A stretch of DNA of 64,000 bases from Bacteroidota bacterium (GTDB lineage: Bacteria > Bacteroidota > Bacteroidia > Flavobacteriales > Flavobacteriaceae), in NCBI GenBank assembly GCA_023387965.1, contig JAEWHE010000033.1, positions 43,476-107,475 of the forward strand, in the 5' to 3' direction. The position numbers were made by a program, and so were the translations under genes. The notes under the pieces were generated by a model. It saw only the letters and a program-made list of their open reading frames with translations. It had not been told where the DNA came from and searched no databases. Positions 1 to 8,264 of the stretch are shown piece after piece. Numbering within the stretch: position 1 is the stretch's first letter; each line of letters begins with the position of its first letter.

Positions 1-2
1 AC

Positions 3-701
3 AATAAAAAATTACGCGATTGCAGAGTTCATTTGCCAGATACTAAAAACCCGCGTTGCTTGGAAAGTACGCTTTTTATCACTGAGGGAGATTCAGCATC
101 TGGAAGTATTACCAAAAGCCGTGACGTGAACACACAAGCCGTTTTTAGTTTGCGTGGAAAACCGCTCAATTCCTACGGAATGACTAAAAAAATTGTGTAT
201 GAAAACGAAGAATTTAATTTGCTTCAAGCGGCTTTAGATATCGAAGAAGATTATGAAAATCTTCGCTACAATAACATCGTAATCGCCACAGATGCCGATG
301 TTGACGGAATGCACATCCGTTTGCTTTTGATTACTTTTTTCCTGCAATTTTTCCCGGAATTAATCAAAGAAGGACATTTGTATATTTTGCAAACGCCTTT
401 ATTTCGAGTAAGAAACAAAAAAGAAACCATTTATTGTTACACCGATGAGGAACGTGTGAACGCAATAGAAAAATTGAAACCGAAACCCGAAATCACGCGA
501 TTTAAAGGTTTGGGAGAAATTTCTCCGGACGAGTTTAAACATTTTATTGGCGATGATATTCGGTTAGATCCTGTGATGCTAGACAAAGCCACATCTATTG
601 AAACTTTGCTGGAATTTTACATGGGAAAAAACACACCCGACAGACAAGATTTTATCATCAATAATTTGAAGGTAGAATTGGATTTGGCGGAAAAAAATTA
701 A
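3..701 (+). CDS. parE: DNA topoisomerase IV subunit B (ParE), C-terminal part, truncated by window edge
   Basis: The reading frame is already open at the first bases and continues to a stop at 701, so only the C-terminal ~230 residues are present. The TOPRIM signature is visible: EGDSASG followed by the acidic metal-binding motif DADVDG, then the conserved block around RFKGLGEI. Together with the A subunit, this ATPase subunit decatenates and relaxes DNA. The gene directly downstream is the A subunit, which supports topoisomerase IV rather than a lone gyrase B, although the two families are close and the missing N-terminus would help decide. The frame is intact; the truncation is only the window border. 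Confidence 0.93.
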   Translation, partial: NKKLRDCRVHLPDTKNPRCLESTLFITEGDSASGSITKSRDVNTQAVFSLRGKPLNSYGMTKKIVYENEEFNLLQAALDIEEDYENLRYNNIVIATDADVDGMHIRLLLITFFLQFFPELIKEGHLYILQTPLFRVRNKKETIYCYTDEERVNAIEKLKPKPEITRFKGLGEISPDEFKHFIGDDIRLDPVMLDKATSIETLLEFYMGKNTPDRQDFIINNLKVELDLAEKN

Positions 702-763
702 AATGAAATTGTAACAAAGTGGCTAAGTTCCAAAATAGTAAAGTCTTTATCAGGCTTTAACTT

Positions 764-794
764 TGAAACTTTGCAACTCTGAAACTTTGCAACT
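764..794 (+). repeat. Short tandem repeat, TGAAACTTTGCAACT x2, just before parC
   Basis: The unit TGAAACTTTGCAACT occurs at 764-778 and again at 780-794, a 16-bp period, immediately upstream of the parC start at 800. Closely related strings (gcgacttcgcaactttgcaa) occur near 63840 at the other end of the window, so this looks like a dispersed intergenic repeat rather than a gene-specific site. Confidence 0.7.
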
Positions 795-799
795 TTTAT

Positions 800-3508
800 A
801 TGAAAGACGAAGAAGACGACAACATTATACCAAACGAAGACAAAAATAACGGCCAAAACGAATCGTTTGAAAATAAAAATGACGAAGGATTTGAGGATGA
901 AATCAGACTTTCTTCCGGTGATCATTTTTATGAAAACAACGAAAACCCAGACGATACCATTACCAAAGTTACCGGAATGTACAAAGACTGGTTTTTGGAC
1001 TATGCTTCGTATGTAATTCTCGAACGTGCCGTTCCTGCAATTGAAGACGGTTTCAAGCCAGTTCAGCGACGCATCATGCATTCTATGAAAGAATTGGATG
1101 ATGGTCGTTACAACAAAGTGGCAAATATTGTGGGACATACCATGCAATATCATCCTCACGGAGATGCCAGTATTGGTGATGCAATTGTGCAAATTGGTCA
1201 AAAAGATTTGCTCATTGACATGCAGGGAAACTGGGGAAATATTCTTACAGGAGATGGTGCTGCAGCTTCCCGTTATATCGAAGCCAGAATTTCCAAGTTA
1301 GGACACGATATTTTATATTCTCCAAAAATTACTGAATGGGGTGTTTCGTATGACGGAAGACGGGCAGAACCTGTAAATCTTCCGGTGAAATTTCCTTTGC
1401 TTTTGGCACAAGGAGGCGAGGGGATTGCCGTTGGGCTTTCTACCAAAATTTTACCGCATAATTTTAATGAGTTGATTGATGCTTCCATTAAAATTTTAAA
1501 AAACAAACCGTTTACACTTTATCCAGATTTTCCAACTGCCGGAATTGCCGACGTTTCCAATTATAACGACGGACTTCGAGGTGGTCGTGTTCGGGTTCGA
1601 GCGAAAATTAACCAGCTAGACAAGCAAACGCTTACCATCACGCAAATTCCTTTTTCTACCAATACCAGTTCATTGATTGACAGTATTTTAAAAGCAAATG
1701 AAAAGGGAAAGATTAAAATAAAAAAAATTGAAGACAATACCGCTGCCGAAGTTGAAATTTTAATTCACCTTCCGGCTGGTGTTTCGCCAGATAAAACCAT
1801 CGATGCTTTGTATGCTTTCACGGCTTGCGAAACTTCGATTGCTCCATTGGGCTGCGTGATTCAGGATAACAGACCTTTGTTTATCGGGGTCTCGGATATG
1901 TTGAAAATTTCTACCAATAGAACGGTAGGTTTGCTCAAACGTGAACTAGAAATTCAGCTGGAAGAATTGGAAAACAAGTGGCATTTTTCGACTTTAGAAA
2001 AAATCTTCATTCGTGAAGAGATGTATATTGATTTCAAATTGTATTCGGATAGAGAATCTTTGTACCAATATTTATACAAAAGATTTAAACCGTTTCAATC
2101 GATTTTGGTTAGGGAAATTAATGACGATGATTTGCAAAAGCTTACGCAAATTCCGATGATTCGTATTACCCGTTTTGATTCTGATAAAGCAGATGACGCC
2201 ATTGCCAAGCTCGAAGCGGAAATGGAAGAAGTGAAAAATTATTTGGACAACCTGATTGATTTTGCGATAGCATTTTTCCAAAAATTAAAAGAGAAATTCG
2301 GGAAAGGTCGCGAACGTCAAACGGAATTGAGAAGTTTTGATACCATTGAAGCTACAAAAGTAGTTTTACGAAATACCAAACTTTACGTCAATAAAGAAGA
2401 AGGTTTCTTCGGAACTGGATTGAAAAAAGACGAATATGTTGCCGATTGTTCGGACATTGATGATGTGATTGTTTTCCTGCGTGACGGAAAAATGATGGTT
2501 TCTAAAGTGGACGAAAAGAAATTTGTAGGCAAAGACATCATTCACATTGCAATTTTCGATAAAAACGATAAACGAACCATTTACAACATGATTTACCGCG
2601 ATGGTAAAAATGGTTCTACTTTCATCAAACGTTTCAATGTTTCCGGAATCACCCGCGATAAATTCTACGATTTAACGCAGGAAAAACCAGGTTCGATGGT
2701 TACTTATTTTTCCGCAAATCCTAACGGTGAAGCAGAAACCGTAACTATTTTACTTCGTCAGGTTGGAAGTGTGAAAAAACTGAAATGGGATTTGGATTTT
2801 GCCGATATTGCGATCAAAGGTCGTGCTTCGCGAGGAAATACCGTCACAAAATATCCGTTGAAAAAAATCGAACTTAAAGAAAAGGGAATTTCCACTTTAC
2901 GTCCGAGAAAAGTTTGGTTTGACGATACCGTTCAACGACTGAACGTGGATGGAAGAGGAGAACTTTTGGGAGAATTTCGTCCAAATGATCGGGTTTTAAT
3001 TATTTCGCAAAGCGGAAAAGTGAAAACCATCGTACCGGAATTAACCACACATTTCGACGAAGATATGATTGTGTTGGAAAAATGGAAACCGAAAAAACCC
3101 ATTTCTGCGATTTATTTTGATGGCGAAAAAGACCGTTATTTTGTCAAAAGATTTTTGGTAGAAAACGAAAACAAAGAAGAAATTTTCATCACCGAAAATC
3201 CAAAATCTCAGTTAGAAATTGTTTCTACAGACTACCGTCCGGTTGCTGAAGTTATTTTTGCGAAAGCAAAAGGAATCCAAAAAGAAAACCAAACGGTAAA
3301 TTTCGAAGAATTTATTGCCGTGAAAGGGATCAAAGCACTTGGAAATCAGTTAACTACGGATAAAATTAAACAAATTAATCTGTTAGAATCTTTGCCTTAC
3401 GAAGAAGAAATTGAGGAAGAACCAGCAAGACCTTCGTCTTCAGGAATTGAAGATTCCGGCGACGTTAACTCTGATGACGACGGACAAATAACCATGAGTT
3501 TGGATTGA
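800..3508 (+). CDS. parC: DNA topoisomerase IV subunit A (ParC)
   Basis: A 902-residue type IIA topoisomerase A subunit that cuts and rejoins DNA via a tyrosyl-phosphodiester. The winged-helix/tower region begins near residue 55; the catalytic tyrosine is Tyr159 in the AAASRYIEAR context, and the QGNWGN-type loop lies just before it. The C-terminal third (about 530-860) reads as the beta-pinwheel DNA-wrapping domain. The first ~55 residues are an acidic, low-complexity extension (many D, E, N), and the tail is also acidic, as is usual in Bacteroidota ParC. It lies 98 bp after parE, probably in one transcription unit. The ATG at 800 is the first good start after the repeat-rich spacer. Confidence 0.95.
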   Translation: MKDEEDDNIIPNEDKNNGQNESFENKNDEGFEDEIRLSSGDHFYENNENPDDTITKVTGMYKDWFLDYASYVILERAVPAIEDGFKPVQRRIMHSMKELDDGRYNKVANIVGHTMQYHPHGDASIGDAIVQIGQKDLLIDMQGNWGNILTGDGAAASRYIEARISKLGHDILYSPKITEWGVSYDGRRAEPVNLPVKFPLLLAQGGEGIAVGLSTKILPHNFNELIDASIKILKNKPFTLYPDFPTAGIADVSNYNDGLRGGRVRVRAKINQLDKQTLTITQIPFSTNTSSLIDSILKANEKGKIKIKKIEDNTAAEVEILIHLPAGVSPDKTIDALYAFTACETSIAPLGCVIQDNRPLFIGVSDMLKISTNRTVGLLKRELEIQLEELENKWHFSTLEKIFIREEMYIDFKLYSDRESLYQYLYKRFKPFQSILVREINDDDLQKLTQIPMIRITRFDSDKADDAIAKLEAEMEEVKNYLDNLIDFAIAFFQKLKEKFGKGRERQTELRSFDTIEATKVVLRNTKLYVNKEEGFFGTGLKKDEYVADCSDIDDVIVFLRDGKMMVSKVDEKKFVGKDIIHIAIFDKNDKRTIYNMIYRDGKNGSTFIKRFNVSGITRDKFYDLTQEKPGSMVTYFSANPNGEAETVTILLRQVGSVKKLKWDLDFADIAIKGRASRGNTVTKYPLKKIELKEKGISTLRPRKVWFDDTVQRLNVDGRGELLGEFRPNDRVLIISQSGKVKTIVPELTTHFDEDMIVLEKWKPKKPISAIYFDGEKDRYFVKRFLVENENKEEIFITENPKSQLEIVSTDYRPVAEVIFAKAKGIQKENQTVNFEEFIAVKGIKALGNQLTTDKIKQINLLESLPYEEEIEEEPARPSSSGIEDSGDVNSDDDGQITMSLD

Positions 3509-3534
3509 TTTTTGGTGATAAACTAATAGGAAAC

Positions 3535-3945
3535 ATGGAAAATTCATTCATAAAAATCGCACAATATACCTACTCAAGTGAAGCAATTATCGTGAAAGGA
3601 AAATTAGAAGCGGAAGGCATAGAAGTTTTTTTGCGTGATAATTTTACAATCGATACAGATCCTATGGTGAGCAACGCAATTGGTGGTGTCAAACTTTTTG
3701 TGAATGAATCTGACTATGAAAATGCGACAAAAATTTTATCCGAAATTAGCGGAGTTTCTTTGGACGATAGCGGAAAGCCGATCGAATGTCCGCATTGTGG
3801 TGCTCAAAAAGCACAACTTTTTACCAGCATAACCGATTTCAAATCTCTGGTTTCCTTCATTGTTTCTATGTTTTTTGTCGTCCTTCCGTTTTACACAAAA
3901 TACAGATACCGATGCGAAAATTGCAATAAAGAATTTTCATCGTAA
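3535..3945 (+). CDS. DUF2007-type small protein with a zinc-ribbon-like C-terminus
   Basis: 136 residues from the ATG at 3535; the frame extends upstream into the parC stop but only with weak start codons. Residues ~5-75 match the DUF2007 fold as I know it (a short alpha/beta domain that starts from a YSSEAIIVKGKLEAEGI-like segment). The C-terminal half has CPHCG and CENCN pairs flanking a hydrophobic stretch, suggesting a split zinc ribbon around one membrane segment. DUF2007 proteins are called putative signal-transducing proteins, but no function is established. It probably follows parC on the same transcript. Confidence 0.75.
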   Translation: MENSFIKIAQYTYSSEAIIVKGKLEAEGIEVFLRDNFTIDTDPMVSNAIGGVKLFVNESDYENATKILSEISGVSLDDSGKPIECPHCGAQKAQLFTSITDFKSLVSFIVSMFFVVLPFYTKYRYRCENCNKEFSS

Positions 3946-3951
3946 AAAACG

Positions 3952-4076
3952 CCACGAATTCACGAATTAAAATTCCAATCAGTTAATCAGTGGATAAAAA
4001 ATAATTCGTGCATTCGTGGGAACAAAAAAACCACGAATTCACGAATTATAAATCTAAAAAAATCAGTGAATCAGTG
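3952..4076. repeat. Intergenic repeat cluster: CCACGAATTCACGAATTA copies in both orientations
   Basis: The 18-mer CCACGAATTCACGAATTA is at 3952-3969 and 4031-4048; an inverted, one-mismatch copy is at 4002-4019. The first and inverted copies can form a stem. Between and after them are two copies of an ATCAGT-AATCAGTGG string. The cluster sits between convergent genes (DUF2007 and terC). A degenerate relative (CCACGAATGTACGAATTTT) is near 27070. Confidence 0.75.
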
Positions 4077-4107
4077 GCAAAAAAATATTTCGAGATTAGC
4101 ACAAAAA

Positions 4108-4881
4108 CTAACTCACTTTTTTCCGCATTTTCATGTTCAAAAATTCTACCGCAAGCGAAAAAGCAATCGCAAAATAAAGATAACCTTTTGGAACCGCACC
4201 AACGTGTTGTCCGGCCAATTCTGCTCCCGAAAGATGCATACTTTCTGTGATTAACATAAATCCAATTAAGATTAAAAACGCCAATCCTAAAATTTGAATT
4301 GAAGGATTTTTGTTTACAAAAGTTCCCACCGGAACCGCAAAAAGCATCATTACTCCAACCGAAATTACAACAGCCGTAATCATAATCGGTAACGCACCTT
4401 CAATCCCACTGGTCATCCCAACAGCCGTTAAAATCGAATCCACCGAAAAAATTAAATCAATCAGCAAGATTTGGAAAATCACATTCCCGAAAGATTTTTT
4501 CGCCGAAATTTTTAATTCCTTTTCCTCTTCGCCTTTATGGTCCACTTTTTCGTGAATTTCCTTCGTACTTTTATAGATCAAAAATAATCCTCCCAACAGT
4601 AAAATCAAGGCTTGACCTGTGATTTCGGCCTTTAGGAAACCCCAATCGAAACTAAACCAAGGTTTTTTCATCGCAATCAATAACGTGATCCCAAAAAGGA
4701 ACGCAATCCGCATGAACATCGCCAAAAACAATCCAATTCTCGTGGCTTTTTTTCGCTTCTCTTCGGGTAATTTTCCAGTTACAATCGAAATAAAAATAAT
4801 GTTGTCAATTCCTAAAATAATTTCAAGAAAAGTCAGTGTTGGCAAGGCAATCCACGCATCCGGGTTTGAGAAAACTTCCAT
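4108..4881 (-). CDS. TerC family integral membrane protein
   Basis: 257 residues, mostly membrane-spanning (about seven hydrophobic segments), with the family's conserved acidic residues in the first helix (LEIILGIDNIIFI) and again in the middle (IDLIFSVDSILTAVGMT). TerC/Alx family proteins are linked to manganese export and tellurite resistance in other bacteria; which applies here cannot be told from sequence. The start at 4881 gives a full-length protein. It lies 11 bp downstream of the small lipoprotein gene on the same strand, so the two may be co-transcribed. Confidence 0.9.
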   Translation of the reverse strand: MEVFSNPDAWIALPTLTFLEIILGIDNIIFISIVTGKLPEEKRKKATRIGLFLAMFMRIAFLFGITLLIAMKKPWFSFDWGFLKAEITGQALILLLGGLFLIYKSTKEIHEKVDHKGEEEKELKISAKKSFGNVIFQILLIDLIFSVDSILTAVGMTSGIEGALPIMITAVVISVGVMMLFAVPVGTFVNKNPSIQILGLAFLILIGFMLITESMHLSGAELAGQHVGAVPKGYLYFAIAFSLAVEFLNMKMRKKVS

Positions 4882-4892
4882 TATATCCTATG

Positions 4893-5267
4893 TTATTTAA
4901 TTTTTGTAACCGTTCCTTTTTGTTTTTGGCTTTCGCCCAAATTAGAAAATTCAAAGGTATAAGAATTTTCCGTAGTTGATAAAATTTTCATGTGAATCGC
5001 CTTTTTTTCCGCCATATTTTTCGGTCGTAATTTTTCTAACACAAATTCACAATCGTTAATCCACCTCACTGACGACGTGTCGGTTTTTCCCTCGTAAGTG
5101 TCAATTTCAATTGAGTCATTTCTCACAAAAAACGACTTTTTTTTCACGCCGTTTACTTCATACTCAAACTCAAATTCGCCCGTCTTAAAATCCTGGCATT
5201 CACGTTTCACTTCGTAGCAAGACATTGTGGTTGCTGCCAAAACCATCATCAGTAACAATTTTTTCAT
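4893..5267 (-). CDS. Small lipoprotein, unknown function
   Basis: 124 residues with a lipoprotein signal peptide ending in TMSC (lipid-modified Cys17). The mature part is beta-rich with EFEFEYEVNG and SYTFEFSNLG strands. From memory, homologues in Flavobacterium are often labelled DNA topoisomerase IV, apparently by neighbourhood; nothing in this protein resembles a topoisomerase, and I do not accept that name. Expected at the outer membrane. Upstream lies a perfect 32-bp palindrome. Confidence 0.75.
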   Translation of the reverse strand: MKKLLLMMVLAATTMSCYEVKRECQDFKTGEFEFEYEVNGVKKKSFFVRNDSIEIDTYEGKTDTSSVRWINDCEFVLEKLRPKNMAEKKAIHMKILSTTENSYTFEFSNLGESQKQKGTVTKIK

Positions 5268-5314
5268 GTTTATTTTTTTAAGAAGCCAATCCCGCTTTTC
5301 GCTTCAAGTCCTTT

Positions 5315-5346
5315 CAATTACCTAGGGTTTAAACCCTAGGTAATTG
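5315..5346. repeat. 32-bp perfect palindrome, intergenic
   Basis: The left arm CAATTACCTAGGGTTT (5315-5330) is the exact reverse complement of the right arm at 5331-5346, with no loop. It lies between the DUF6095 gene stop and the lipoprotein start, both on the minus strand. There is no adjacent T-run, so it is not a standard intrinsic terminator. Confidence 0.9.
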
Positions 5347-5384
5347 GAAACCTGAAAATTTTTATCTTTAAATTTTTAAAATTA

Positions 5385-5606
5385 TCATTTCCCAAACATG
5401 CTGTTCATAATTTTTCTAATTCCCGAAAACATTAGGAAAATAGCGGCCAAACTTGCAATGATTCCCATGCCTAAAACTGGAATAAAAAACGGATGCTCTT
5501 CGTTTTTAAATGAACTGTGAATCACTACTGGTCCTAAAAAAAACAATGGTAATGCCATGGACAAATATAAAATCCCTTTTTGTAAAATTTTTCTATCGGT
5601 TTTCAT
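5385..5606 (-). CDS. DUF6095-like small membrane protein
   Basis: 73 residues with two hydrophobic segments (about 12-30 and 42-62) joined by a short polar loop. It matches, from memory, the DUF6095 family of Flavobacteriia, which sits directly behind murQ. Only two bases separate it from the murQ stop, so it is almost certainly co-transcribed with murQ. No catalytic residues are seen and the function is unknown. Confidence 0.75.
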   Translation of the reverse strand: MKTDRKILQKGILYLSMALPLFFLGPVVIHSSFKNEEHPFFIPVLGMGIIASLAAIFLMFSGIRKIMNSMFGK

Positions 5607-5608
5607 GC

Positions 5609-6421
5609 TTACAAATTATAATTTTCAATTGCATTGCGAACATTGCCGTGTTTTTCCAAAAGCATTTGCGCATTTTCTTCGCTGATGTTCAACTCGTCCA
5701 TCACCATTTTCACAGCACGACCCACTAATTTATGATTGCTTAATTGCATATCCACCATTTTATTTCCTTTCACCTTCCCAAGCTGAATCATTGTTGCTGT
5801 GGAAATCATGTTTAAGATTAATTTTTGTGCGGTTCCAGCTTTCATTCGTGAACTTCCGGTAACAAATTCAGGACCAACGATTACTTCAATGGGAAACTGA
5901 GCCGTTTGTGACAACGGACTTCCGGCATTACAAGAAATACTTCCCGTGGTAATATTATTTTCGTTGCATTTTTTTAAACCGCCGATTACGTAAGGTGTTG
6001 TTCCGGAAGCGGCAATGCCAATCACCACATCATTTTCATTAATTTTCCATTCCGAAAGATCTTTCCAAGCTTGATTTTCATCGTCTTCGGCAAATTCTAC
6101 AGCTTTGCGAATGGCCGTGTCGCCTCCGGCAATAATTCCAATGACCAAATCAAACGGGACACCAAAAGTTGGCGGACATTCTGAAGCATCTACAATTCCT
6201 AATCGTCCTGAAGTTCCGGCTCCAATGTAAAATAACCGACCGCCTTTTTTCATTTGAGCCACGATTTTTTCCACCAATTTTTCTATTTCTGGTAGCGCTT
6301 TTTCAACAGCAAGCGGAACGGTTTGATCTTCCTGATTGATGTTTTGCAAAAGTTCTGAAACGGGCATTTTTTCGAGGTGGTTGTATTTAGAGGCTTGTTC
6401 TGTGGTTCTGATAAATGTCAT
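5609..6421 (-). CDS. murQ: N-acetylmuramic acid 6-phosphate etherase (MurQ)
   Basis: Cleaves the lactyl ether of MurNAc-6-phosphate to give GlcNAc-6-phosphate during cell-wall recycling, in the cytoplasm. 270 residues from the ATG at 6421; a longer frame to 6463 exists, but the MTFIRTTEQ start matches the family's usual N-terminus. It is a SIS domain protein: sugar-phosphate loop GAGTSGRLG at 67-75, Glu81 in ASECPPTFG and Glu112 in FAEDDE correspond to the two catalytic glutamates of the E. coli enzyme, and SGTTPY follows. Slightly shorter than the ~300-residue E. coli protein at the C-terminus. Confidence 0.93.
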   Translation of the reverse strand: MTFIRTTEQASKYNHLEKMPVSELLQNINQEDQTVPLAVEKALPEIEKLVEKIVAQMKKGGRLFYIGAGTSGRLGIVDASECPPTFGVPFDLVIGIIAGGDTAIRKAVEFAEDDENQAWKDLSEWKINENDVVIGIAASGTTPYVIGGLKKCNENNITTGSISCNAGSPLSQTAQFPIEVIVGPEFVTGSSRMKAGTAQKLILNMISTATMIQLGKVKGNKMVDMQLSNHKLVGRAVKMVMDELNISEENAQMLLEKHGNVRNAIENYNL

Positions 6422-6463
6422 AAACGGTGAAAAATTATAACCCCAAATATACGAAGTTTGCAC

Positions 6464-6600
6464 GGGTTGCGTGAGCGATAGCAGCGAAAATCCTTTTATT
6501 TTTTTGTAAAGCTATAGCTTGGTTAAGGCAACAGAAAAAAATAAAAGATTGTAGCGATCCCGAAGCTTCGGGACGACCCGTCACAATGGCTACGCCCAAA
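6464..6600 (+). ncRNA. Structured intergenic element resembling the Flavo-1 RNA motif (copy A)
   Basis: The + strand reads gagcgatagcagcgaaaatc followed by an A/T stem (ttttattttttt pairing with aaaaaaataaaa) and then gattgtagcg, flanked by a 16-bp palindrome TCCCGAAGCTTCGGGA at 6558-6573. The same order of blocks appears near 43430-43550. From memory this layout resembles the Flavo-1 motif (Rfam RF01705), found as dispersed copies in Flavobacteria with no known function. It lies between the ZIP gene stop and the murQ start, antisense to both. Confidence 0.45.
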
Positions 6601-6615
6601 ATAATAATTTTTTAC

Positions 6616-7446
6616 TTAACTTAAAAAATAGGCCGACACAATTCCGATGGCAATCATGGCCAATTTGGCAAAGTTAAACTTGTGATTTTCACTGCTTTCG
6701 AAAATAATGGTCGAAGAAATATGGAATAAAATCCCGATCACTACGGCAGAAATTTCGGTGTAATACTGCTCCAGTTGTGGTGAAAATTCGGACGCAAAAG
6801 TTCCCAAAGGTGTCATGAATGCGAAGGTAATCATGAAGAAAAAGATGGCGGTTTTGTTGAGTTTTGCGTTAAGGAAAAACGACGTTAAAATGACCGCAAT
6901 TGGCAAGTGGTGAATGGCGATTCCTAGCGCTAAATCGTTGTGATGACTTACGGGAAAACCTTCTAAAAGCGCGTGAATGCAAAGACTTAAAAATAAAAGC
7001 CACGGCATTTTTGTCATTTCGTGATGTCCGTGAACGTGTCCGTGTTCGGCTCCTTTTGAGAAAAATTCCAAGATAATTTGGAACAAAATTCCGAGCATGA
7101 TGTAAACGCCAATTTTTCCAGATTGATGGTTGTGTTCGTGACCGTGATTATGTTCTGCGTGATTGTGATGGTCATGATTGTGGTCGTGATCATGGTCGTG
7201 ATTGGTGTGATCGTGAACGTGAATTTCAGTGTGAATTTCTGCCACTTGGGTTTCTAAACCGTGGTTATTTGCTGATTCGTAAACTTCTGGTAAAAGATGC
7301 ATTACCGTGATAGACAGCAAGAAAGCACCGCTGAATGCCATTAATAGTTTAAGGTTGGTTTTTTTTGTTGGTTTTAAAAATAAGGCTACTGCATAACCTA
7401 AAATTACCGACAATAAAGGCAAAATATAATACGATCCTGGAAACAT
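6616..7446 (-). CDS. ZIP family divalent metal transporter
   Basis: 276 residues with about eight membrane segments. A long histidine-rich cytoplasmic-type loop (roughly residues 70-110, dense in HDH and HNH) separates the early and late helices, typical of ZIP (ZupT/GufA-type) importers of zinc, iron or manganese. The metal-site helices are visible as SLCIHALLEGFPVSHH and IAIHHLPIAVIL. The His-rich loop is probably a metal sensor or buffer. Seven bases separate it from the upstream methyltransferase gene. Substrate cannot be assigned from sequence. Confidence 0.9.
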   Translation of the reverse strand: MFPGSYYILPLLSVILGYAVALFLKPTKKTNLKLLMAFSGAFLLSITVMHLLPEVYESANNHGLETQVAEIHTEIHVHDHTNHDHDHDHNHDHHNHAEHNHGHEHNHQSGKIGVYIMLGILFQIILEFFSKGAEHGHVHGHHEMTKMPWLLFLSLCIHALLEGFPVSHHNDLALGIAIHHLPIAVILTSFFLNAKLNKTAIFFFMITFAFMTPLGTFASEFSPQLEQYYTEISAVVIGILFHISSTIIFESSENHKFNFAKLAMIAIGIVSAYFLS

Positions 7447-7453
7447 TTTTTAT

Positions 7454-8185
7454 TTATTTAAAAACCATAATGAGGCGTCCGCTCTCATTTTTGTAAAATT
7501 TTCTCAACTTGTAATCACCGAAAATATCAAGCAGATAAATGCCGCAATTTTCCATCATTTTTTCAAAATCTTCTAGCGTGATGGCTTTCACTTTTTCGGC
7601 GAAATGATAGTTTTCGCCTTTATCAGTAAACGAAATATCTTTGGTAATATAACCGTCTTGAACGTATCTTTTAATATGAAAATCAATACCTTCCACCGTT
7701 TTCACCTCTTCCGGAACCAGATTTTTAATAACTTGATGAACGTTCATAAAATCAATCACGGCAAAACCGGTTTCGTTTAAACTATCGTGAATAGCTTTAA
7801 GCGTTTTTTGATTATCATCCGGATTCTCGAAGTAACCAAAACTGGTGAAAAGATTGAAAATCGCATCAAATTTTTCTTCCAAAGGCTCACGCATGTCGTG
7901 AACAGCAAAATGTAGATTTTCGTTTTCGAAATTTTTGGCTTCGGCAATGCTGTTTTCAGACAAATCTACTCCGGTAACATCATAACCAATTTGATTGAGG
8001 TAAATGGAATGACGACCTCTGCCACAGGCCAAATCTAAAATTTTTGCGTTTTCGGGAAGGTTTAAATATTGGGTAATATTTTCCATAAATACTTGTGCTT
8101 CTGCATAATCGCGGTCTTTGTAAAGAATGTGATAATATGGCGTGTTGAACCACGAAGCAAACCAAGGGTTGTTTTCTTTGTGCAT
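7454..8185 (-). CDS. Class I SAM-dependent methyltransferase
   Basis: 243 residues with a complete Rossmann methyltransferase core: motif I LDLACGRGRHSIYL near residues 49-62, acidic motif II end VTGVDLS, and AVHDMREP later. The N-terminal WFASWFNTPYYHILY segment is typical of a broad group of Bacteroidota methyltransferases of unknown substrate. Transcribed away from the THUMP methyltransferase gene and probably co-transcribed with the ZIP gene 7 bp downstream. The substrate (small molecule or RNA) is not predictable. Confidence 0.85.
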   Translation of the reverse strand: MHKENNPWFASWFNTPYYHILYKDRDYAEAQVFMENITQYLNLPENAKILDLACGRGRHSIYLNQIGYDVTGVDLSENSIAEAKNFENENLHFAVHDMREPLEEKFDAIFNLFTSFGYFENPDDNQKTLKAIHDSLNETGFAVIDFMNVHQVIKNLVPEEVKTVEGIDFHIKRYVQDGYITKDISFTDKGENYHFAEKVKAITLEDFEKMMENCGIYLLDIFGDYKLRKFYKNESGRLIMVFK

Positions 8186-8188
8186 CAG

Positions 8189-8221
8189 TTTGAATTAAGC
8201 CGCAAAATTAGTGTATTTTTG
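8189..8221 (+). promoter_or_regulatory. Bacteroidota-type promoter for the THUMP methyltransferase gene
   Basis: TTTG at 8189-8192, 21-bp spacer, TATTTTTG (TAnnTTTG) at 8214-8221, 43 bp before the ATG at 8265. It matches the -33/-7 pattern known for Flavobacterium and Bacteroides primary sigma factor. Confidence 0.6.
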
Positions 8222-8264
8222 CCGAATGTAAATAAATTATTTGCACGCGAAACCACACTTTATC

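Noticed and set aside
698..1201. Long minus-strand frame opposite parC
   Set aside because: Shadow of the strongly supported parC coding frame; the predicted protein shows no domain.
4008..4254. Two overlapping plus-strand frames in the terC 3' region
   Set aside because: They consist of the CCACGAATTC repeat and the antisense of terC; no support for coding.
5315..5346. Intrinsic terminator
   Set aside because: No loop and no adjacent T-run on either strand, so I class it as a palindromic repeat.
7070..7240. Repeat or low-complexity DNA from the CAT/GTG-rich stretch
   Set aside because: It encodes the histidine-rich loop of the ZIP transporter, a normal family feature.
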